Part shown: in pieces, positions 60,042-64,000 of the stretch
How the letters are laid out: each line of letters opens with the position of its first letter
How positions within the stretch are numbered: position 1 is the first letter of the stretch
Assembly: GCF_014203095.1 (NCBI RefSeq)
Contig: NZ_JACHIG010000002.1
Span: 611,695-675,694, forward strand
Length of the DNA: 64,000 nt
Source of the DNA: Prosthecobacter vanneervenii
GTDB lineage: Bacteria; Verrucomicrobiota; Verrucomicrobiia; Verrucomicrobiales; Verrucomicrobiaceae
Reading direction: 5' to 3'
The notes under the pieces: model-generated
What the model was told of the DNA's origin: nothing
Databases searched by the model: none
What the model saw: the letters and a program-made list of their open reading frames with translations, nothing else
Position numbers and translations under genes: made by a program

Positions 60042-60740
60042 TCACAGCCCCGCATGGCAGCAGCTCGGAATCGCATCACTGCCAAAGTCCAGCGTGCCGC
60101 GCAGGCGCCAGGCCATGATCAGCGCGGCGGTGAAGGCGAGCGTGCGCTGCAGCTTGCGCAGCGTCTGCGGTTGGATCCTGCCGCTGATGGCATGCAGTTG
60201 TGTCTGCGCTATCCACAGCAGCGGCAGCGTGCCCAGACCAAAGGCAAAGGCAAACTCCGCGCCTTTGAAGGCAGAGCCATTCGCCATCGCCAGCGCAAAC
60301 ATCATATACAGCGGGCCGCAGGGCAGCAGCGGCGTGGCAAAGCCCAGCAGCCCCGCGCGCATGGCGCTGTGCATGCGAAAGGCCAGCGTCTGAATGCGGC
60401 GCACGCCCTCGCGCAAGAACTGCGGCTTGGGCAGGCAGGTCTCCAGCCCGAGGCCCACAATCGCAAAGGCGATCACCATCAGCCATGGCAGCACGATGCC
60501 TGCGCCATGCTGGAAAAACTTCAGCGGCATCACCCCCACCGTGCCAGCAATGGCCCCCACCAGCGCATACGCCACCAGCCTGCCGCCGTGGTAGAGCGCC
60601 GTGTCCCGCATAAAGCTGGACGCCCCCGGCTTGGACGACACCGCCCATGAGCATGAGAGCGGCCCGCACATGCCCACACAGTGCACACTCGTGACGAGCC
60701 CCGCCAGAAAGGCGGCTGCGCTGGTATCAATGGACTGCAT
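60042..60740 (-). CDS. SafE/TauE-like membrane protein in the cbb3 locus
   Basis: A 232-residue polytopic protein with about six helices and a HCVGMCGP motif (about residues 20-27), typical of the sulfite-exporter/urease-accessory-like family found in cbb3 maturation clusters, where it is linked to copper supply. GFATPLLPCGPLYMMFALAMANG is the second conserved half. The C terminus ends SCCHAGL, with extra Cys/His. It overlaps the 51-residue gene by 14 nt and is the last gene of the operon. Direction of metal or sulfite transport cannot be inferred. Confidence 0.8.
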   Translation of the reverse strand: MQSIDTSAAAFLAGLVTSVHCVGMCGPLSCSWAVSSKPGASSFMRDTALYHGGRLVAYALVGAIAGTVGVMPLKFFQHGAGIVLPWLMVIAFAIVGLGLETCLPKPQFLREGVRRIQTLAFRMHSAMRAGLLGFATPLLPCGPLYMMFALAMANGSAFKGAEFAFAFGLGTLPLLWIAQTQLHAISGRIQPQTLRKLQRTLAFTAALIMAWRLRGTLDFGSDAIPSCCHAGL

Positions 60741-60882
60741 GAGCGGAGCGGGTGACGAGCGGCACCTCCGGCGGCGCGTTTTTCACTGCCAGTGTGATGA
60801 AATAAACCCACCAGGCCACAAAGCCGGTGAAGACCACGGCCACGAGGATCCAAGGGCGCGATTTGAGGCTTTTGGGCATCAT
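60727..60882 (-). CDS. 51-residue single-span membrane peptide in the cbb3 operon
   Basis: A short gene read from two adjacent ATGs (60882 and 60879): 51 residues with one transmembrane helix (PWILVAVVFTGFVAWWVYFI) and a polar C-terminal tail. It lies in the position of ccoH (fixH) between ccoG and the SafE-like gene, but is much shorter than CcoH (about 150 residues). It starts 14 nt after the ccoG stop codon and overlaps the next gene by 14 nt. It may be a reduced CcoH or an unrelated small subunit. Confidence 0.65.
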   Translation of the reverse strand: MMPKSLKSRPWILVAVVFTGFVAWWVYFITLAVKNAPPEVPLVTRSAHAVH

Positions 60883-60896
60883 GGCTTTGTCAGGGG

Positions 60897-62330
60897 TTAG
60901 TGGATGAAATCTTTGGCGTTGAGCTTGGCGGCGGGCACGGCCTGTGGGTCGGGTCCCAGATACTCCATCACGCGAGTCTCGCTGGAGTCTCCACGCGTGG
61001 TGTCCACCACCTTGATGGTAAACTTGAAGCGCTTTTGATACTCCGCCTGCGGCATGGTCAGCACCAGTGTTTTCTGATCTTCCTGCATGGGCCCCAGCTC
61101 TATCGTCTGGTCCATGCCGATGACGCTCAGCGACTTTGGCACCTCGCCCATCAGCTCCATCTTGTAGGTGGAGGTGGCATTGCGCTTGTTGATGATGCGG
61201 AGCTGGAACTGATTGCGGATGACGCCGTTGTCCACATAGAAGGATGCGCCACCCATGCGCACCACACTGGCACGCAGCGGAGAAATGCGGGAGACCGCCG
61301 CGCCAAAACCTGAGATCCACACCAGCAGGATGAAAGTGTAGAAGATCGTGCGCGGACGGATGAACTTGGTCTTGCTGCCGTTCAGCCCCTTGTAGGAGTC
61401 GTAGCGCACCAGCCCGGTTGGACGCTTGAGCTTGTGCATGATGTCATCACACGCATCCACACAGGCAGCACAGCCGATGCACTCCAACTGCAGGCCATTG
61501 CGGATGTCGATGCCCGTCGGGCACACCTGCACGCAACGGCGGCAGTCCACGCAGTCTCCCGCAGGCTTTTCCACCGTGCCTTTGCCACGTGGTTCGCCAC
61601 GCTTCTTGTCGTAGCCGATCACCACGGAGTTATCATCCGTCAGCGCTGACTGGAGACGACCGTAGGGGCAGAGGATGATGCAGAACTGCTCGCGGAACCA
61701 GCTGAAGGAGAAATAAAGCGCGCCAGTGAGAAAGACCACCACGCCAAAAGCCTTGGCATGATGCGTCGGCGATTCATGCATCATCTCATACAGCGCCCGG
61801 ATCGAGACAAAATAGCTCAGAAAGATGTGAGCGATTGCCGCAGAGATCAGGATGAAGAGCGTGTGCTTCACCACCCGCTTGGTGATTTTGGAGGCGGTCC
61901 AAGGTGCGTCCTCCAACTGACGGCGGGCGGTTCCGTCTCCGTCGATCCAGCGCTCCACCCGTCGATAGAGCTGCTCCATGAAGACGGTGTAGGGACACGT
62001 CCACCCGCACCACACGCGGCCAAACAGAGAGGTGATGTAGAAGAGGCTGAACGCCAGCCCCGTCACCAAAAAGAATCCAATCCAGAGATCCTGCGTGGCC
62101 AGGATGAGCCCAAAGAAGTGAAAGCGCCGCTCCTGCACGTCCAAAAAGACGGCCGGAAACCCGTTTACCGGAATCCACGGCAGCGCGATATAGATGACCA
62201 GCAGCACCAAGGCCGCGACACGCCTCCACCGGGTGAATGGACCCTGAACATCAGACGGATGGACGAATTTTCGTGAACCGTCGGCATGAATGGTGGAGAG
62301 CGAGTCGAGAGTGGGCGCGTTGGTCTTCAT
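60897..62330 (-). CDS. ccoG: Cytochrome c oxidase accessory protein CcoG (FixG-like)
   Basis: A 477-residue membrane protein with five or so helices, the CGWTCPYTVFMEQLYRRVE segment and two ferredoxin-type 4Fe-4S clusters (DCVDCRRCVQVCPTG and ECIGCAACVDACD). The C-terminal FixG-like Ig domain (about 370-477) is present. In cbb3 assembly CcoG reduces copper so it can be loaded into the binuclear site. The ATG at 62330 is one base from the ccoP stop; an upstream in-frame ATG overlaps ccoP. It sits between ccoP and a 51-residue peptide gene. Confidence 0.94.
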   Translation of the reverse strand: MKTNAPTLDSLSTIHADGSRKFVHPSDVQGPFTRWRRVAALVLLVIYIALPWIPVNGFPAVFLDVQERRFHFFGLILATQDLWIGFFLVTGLAFSLFYITSLFGRVWCGWTCPYTVFMEQLYRRVERWIDGDGTARRQLEDAPWTASKITKRVVKHTLFILISAAIAHIFLSYFVSIRALYEMMHESPTHHAKAFGVVVFLTGALYFSFSWFREQFCIILCPYGRLQSALTDDNSVVIGYDKKRGEPRGKGTVEKPAGDCVDCRRCVQVCPTGIDIRNGLQLECIGCAACVDACDDIMHKLKRPTGLVRYDSYKGLNGSKTKFIRPRTIFYTFILLVWISGFGAAVSRISPLRASVVRMGGASFYVDNGVIRNQFQLRIINKRNATSTYKMELMGEVPKSLSVIGMDQTIELGPMQEDQKTLVLTMPQAEYQKRFKFTIKVVDTTRGDSSETRVMEYLGPDPQAVPAAKLNAKDFIH

Positions 62331-62331
62331 C

Positions 62332-62997
62332 TTATTTGCCTGCTGCAGGCGGAGTGGCTGACACGGCGGCTGCGGCAGGTGCAGCGGCGGCGGCACCAGC
62401 TTTCAGCGGTGAATCGGCGGCAAGTGTCACGGGTTCACCTTTCTTGTGCTTGCTGAGCACGAATGCAACGACTTCCACCACACGATTGAGTCCGAGCTGC
62501 GGCTCCCATGCAGGCATTCCTTTAGTGATGTCTGGCGCACCCTTGCGCACGATGCCAAGGATCTGCAGCGGGTTGCCGCCATGCTTCCATTCAGTGTCAT
62601 TGAGCGGCAGGCCGGGCAGCTTCACGGTGCCCAGATGTGCGGAAAGGTCAGGCGCATGGCAGGCCACGCAGGTGGTGCCAAAGGTGGCCGCACCGGCGCT
62701 CACCACTTTCTCATCCTGAGACATGGCCCAGAGCTTCTCATCGCTGAGCTGCTCCAGCTCCTTGAGCTGCGCTGCTTTGATGGCGGCCATCTGCTTGTCC
62801 ACCTGTTCCGGGCCGGACTCGCCCAGGTGCAGCTGATAGTAGGCCACCCAGGCGATGACGAACCAGACGATGGTGATGTACCAGGTGAAGAGCCACCAGT
62901 TGGGCAGCTTCTGATCGTACTCCTGAATACCGTCGTAAACGTGGTCACGCAGGACGGGACCGTTGTCGGTGCTTTTGTTGGGAGATGATGGATTCAT
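62332..62997 (-). CDS. ccoP: cbb3 oxidase subunit CcoP, single-heme form
   Basis: A 221-residue membrane-anchored cytochrome c. The N-terminal helix (about 36-55, NWWLFTWYITIVWFVIAWVAYY) matches CcoP, followed by one cytochrome c domain with heme site C110-C113-H114 (CVACH) and candidate axial Met in TKGMPAWE. Proteobacterial CcoP (about 300 residues) has two hemes; only one CxxCH is present here. The C-terminal 30 residues are Ala/Pro-rich and possibly flexible. It lies between ccoQ (34-nt gap) and ccoG (1-nt gap). Confidence 0.9.
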   Translation of the reverse strand: MNPSSPNKSTDNGPVLRDHVYDGIQEYDQKLPNWWLFTWYITIVWFVIAWVAYYQLHLGESGPEQVDKQMAAIKAAQLKELEQLSDEKLWAMSQDEKVVSAGAATFGTTCVACHAPDLSAHLGTVKLPGLPLNDTEWKHGGNPLQILGIVRKGAPDITKGMPAWEPQLGLNRVVEVVAFVLSKHKKGEPVTLAADSPLKAGAAAAAPAAAAVSATPPAAGK

Positions 62998-63030
62998 GAC
63001 GAAAACGTGTGTGGAGAGTTAATTAGGCTT

Positions 63031-63186
63031 TCAGTCATCCAGCGGCAGATGGGAGAGCTGGTCGGCGCTCTCCTTGCGCAGCTTGATGGCGCGAATGACG
63101 AAGAGTAGGAACACGGCTGCGGTCACGCCAAAGGCGAGATAGGGTACCCAGTCGAGCGCAGAGTCGTAGATGATGCGTTTGTACAT
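63031..63186 (-). CDS. ccoQ: cbb3 oxidase small subunit CcoQ
   Basis: A 51-residue peptide, too short to be noticed by length alone but placed exactly between ccoO and ccoP. It has one transmembrane helix (WVPYLAFGVTAAVFLLFVI) followed by a basic then acidic tail (RAIKLRKESADQLSHLPLDD). The layout fits CcoQ, which stabilises the cbb3 complex. The ATG at 63186 starts 22 nt after the ccoO stop codon. Confidence 0.8.
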   Translation of the reverse strand: MYKRIIYDSALDWVPYLAFGVTAAVFLLFVIRAIKLRKESADQLSHLPLDD

Positions 63187-63208
63187 ATGATGCTGCGGGT
63201 AGAGGGTT

Positions 63209-64000
63209 TTACTTGGTCACGGCGGAGGTGCGATAGCCGTCCGGAATGCCGGGTTTCAGCGGGAAGGGCACGCCTTCCGGCTTGGCCAGCGGCTTTTGCT
63301 CAGGATCAACGGCATCGTATTTTCCGAGCTTCTGCAGGTAGGCGATCAGGGCCACGATCTTGCTGTCAGGCATCGCTCCGGCACGGCTCTGTGCCTCCAG
63401 CTCCTGAACGATCTTGATGCCCTGCTCCACGGCCTTGGTCTTCACCTCGGTTTCGGTCATGGCAGGATAAGGCACCCCCAGCTGAGTCAGCACACCGACC
63501 TTCTTCCACAGCGTGCCTTGGTCAAACTTCTCCGTGAAGAGGTGCGGGTAGGCGGGCATGTTGGACCCCACTGAGATGGCGCGCGGATCTTTCATGTGGT
63601 CGTAGTGCCAGCTGTGCGGATATTTGCCACCTTCACGGGCCAGGTCCGGACCGGTGCGCTTGGAGCCCCACTGGTAGGGATGGTCATAAATGCTCTCTCC
63701 TAGGCGGCTGTAGTCGCCGTAGCGCAGCACGTCCGGCAGCATGGTGCGGATCATCTGGGAGTGGCAGTTGTAGCAGCCTTCGCTCACATAGATGTCACGA
63801 CCGGCCAGTTCCAGCGGCGTATAGGGCTGCTGGATGCGGTCTTCCACATTCGTGGCACGGTTCACCAGCACGGTGGGCACGATCTGGATCAGACCACCCA
63901 GGGCCACGGCCACAAAGGTCAGCACCGTGAAGGGCAGCCAGTTGTTCAGCAGGCTGTCATACCAGGCGGACCAGCGATGGTGCCCTCCCTGAAAGCGCTT
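63209..64000 (-). CDS. ccoO: cbb3 oxidase mono-heme subunit CcoO (5' end outside the window)
   Basis: At least 264 residues to the window edge, continuing upstream without a stop codon. The visible part includes a transmembrane helix (VLTFVAVALGGLIQIVPTVL), then the heme motif CYNCH and MIRTM, HPYQWGSKRTGPDLAREGGKYPHSWHYDHMKDPRAI and SNMPAYPHLF. The upstream sequence KRFQGGHHRWSAWYDSLLNNWL does not look like a typical CcoO start, so ccoN may be fused to it; that cannot be seen here. It is the first visible gene of the cbb3 operon. Confidence 0.92.
   Translation of the reverse strand, partial: KRFQGGHHRWSAWYDSLLNNWLPFTVLTFVAVALGGLIQIVPTVLVNRATNVEDRIQQPYTPLELAGRDIYVSEGCYNCHSQMIRTMLPDVLRYGDYSRLGESIYDHPYQWGSKRTGPDLAREGGKYPHSWHYDHMKDPRAISVGSNMPAYPHLFTEKFDQGTLWKKVGVLTQLGVPYPAMTETEVKTKAVEQGIKIVQELEAQSRAGAMPDSKIVALIAYLQKLGKYDAVDPEQKPLAKPEGVPFPLKPGIPDGYRTSAVTK

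Overview
The window looks like a chromosomal segment of a high-GC verrucomicrobial bacterium, probably of the Verrucomicrobiaceae (Prosthecobacter/Verrucomicrobium type). This is inferred from gene content. It has two DUF1501 proteins, one beside a DUF1800 protein and one beside a 1202-residue LamG/PSD1/DUF1549/DUF1553 cytochrome-like protein. It also has a DUF1080 protein, a Tat-exported Gfo/Idh/MocA oxidoreductase, a lipase-maturation-factor-like protein and a cbb3 oxidase locus. Together these are typical of the Planctomycetes-Verrucomicrobia group. I see no intact transposase, prophage, integrase, rRNA or CRISPR array. One tRNA (Pro, TGG) is present.

Layout. 1-4.4 kb: DoxX-like membrane protein and a polysaccharide-export-like lipoprotein (minus), a single-domain Ser/Thr kinase (minus), an oligopeptide-type ABC ATPase and RodA (plus). 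4.4-10 kb: an exported oxidoreductase, YggS, an S4-domain protein and a 634-residue TPR protein, separated by intergenic regions built from dispersed repeats. 10-18.5 kb: a SET-domain protein with a histone-H1-like tail, a PpiD-like membrane protein, small TPR, SDR and Cys-rich proteins, a long inverted-repeat element, an exported methyltransferase, TrpG/PabA and an SGNH hydrolase. 18.5-20.7 kb: an ExbB-ExbD-TonB-like operon ending in a small zinc-ribbon membrane protein. 21-22.4 kb: a shortened NagA-like deacetylase, a small membrane protein and a 5' fragment of a gene found intact at 30.2 kb. 22.4-30.1 kb: a complete RND efflux operon downstream of a NarL-type two-component pair. 30.2-33.1 kb: an LMF-like protein, a decayed zeta-toxin locus and tRNA-Pro.

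33.2-49.2 kb: a YbjN-like protein, a PH-domain protein, a second NarL-type two-component pair, then DUF1800/DUF1501, PSD1-DUF1549-DUF1553/DUF1501, an outer-membrane barrel and a double DUF1080 protein. This is an exported-protein block. 49-54 kb: a prolyl oligopeptidase, a HerA-like ATPase with a small companion. 54-60 kb: a CysJ-like flavoprotein reductase and a cre-type regulon (unknown exported protein, CreD-like, CreB, CreC) preceded by four TTCAY boxes at exact 11-bp spacing. 60-64 kb: a cbb3 cytochrome oxidase operon (ccoO partial, ccoQ, ccoP, ccoG, a 51-residue peptide, a SafE-like protein), entering from the right edge.

The most unusual signals are outside the obvious genes. At least four families of dispersed intergenic repeats (A-D) occur in shuffled order, with compensatory changes in their hairpin stems. 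A long nested inverted repeat lies at 13975-14245. A second inverted repeat at 34555-34680 supplies both the start codon and the signal-peptide core of a histidine kinase. The 11-bp-spaced box array lies in front of the cre-like operon, and a four-unit 10-bp tandem repeat lies in front of an SDR gene.
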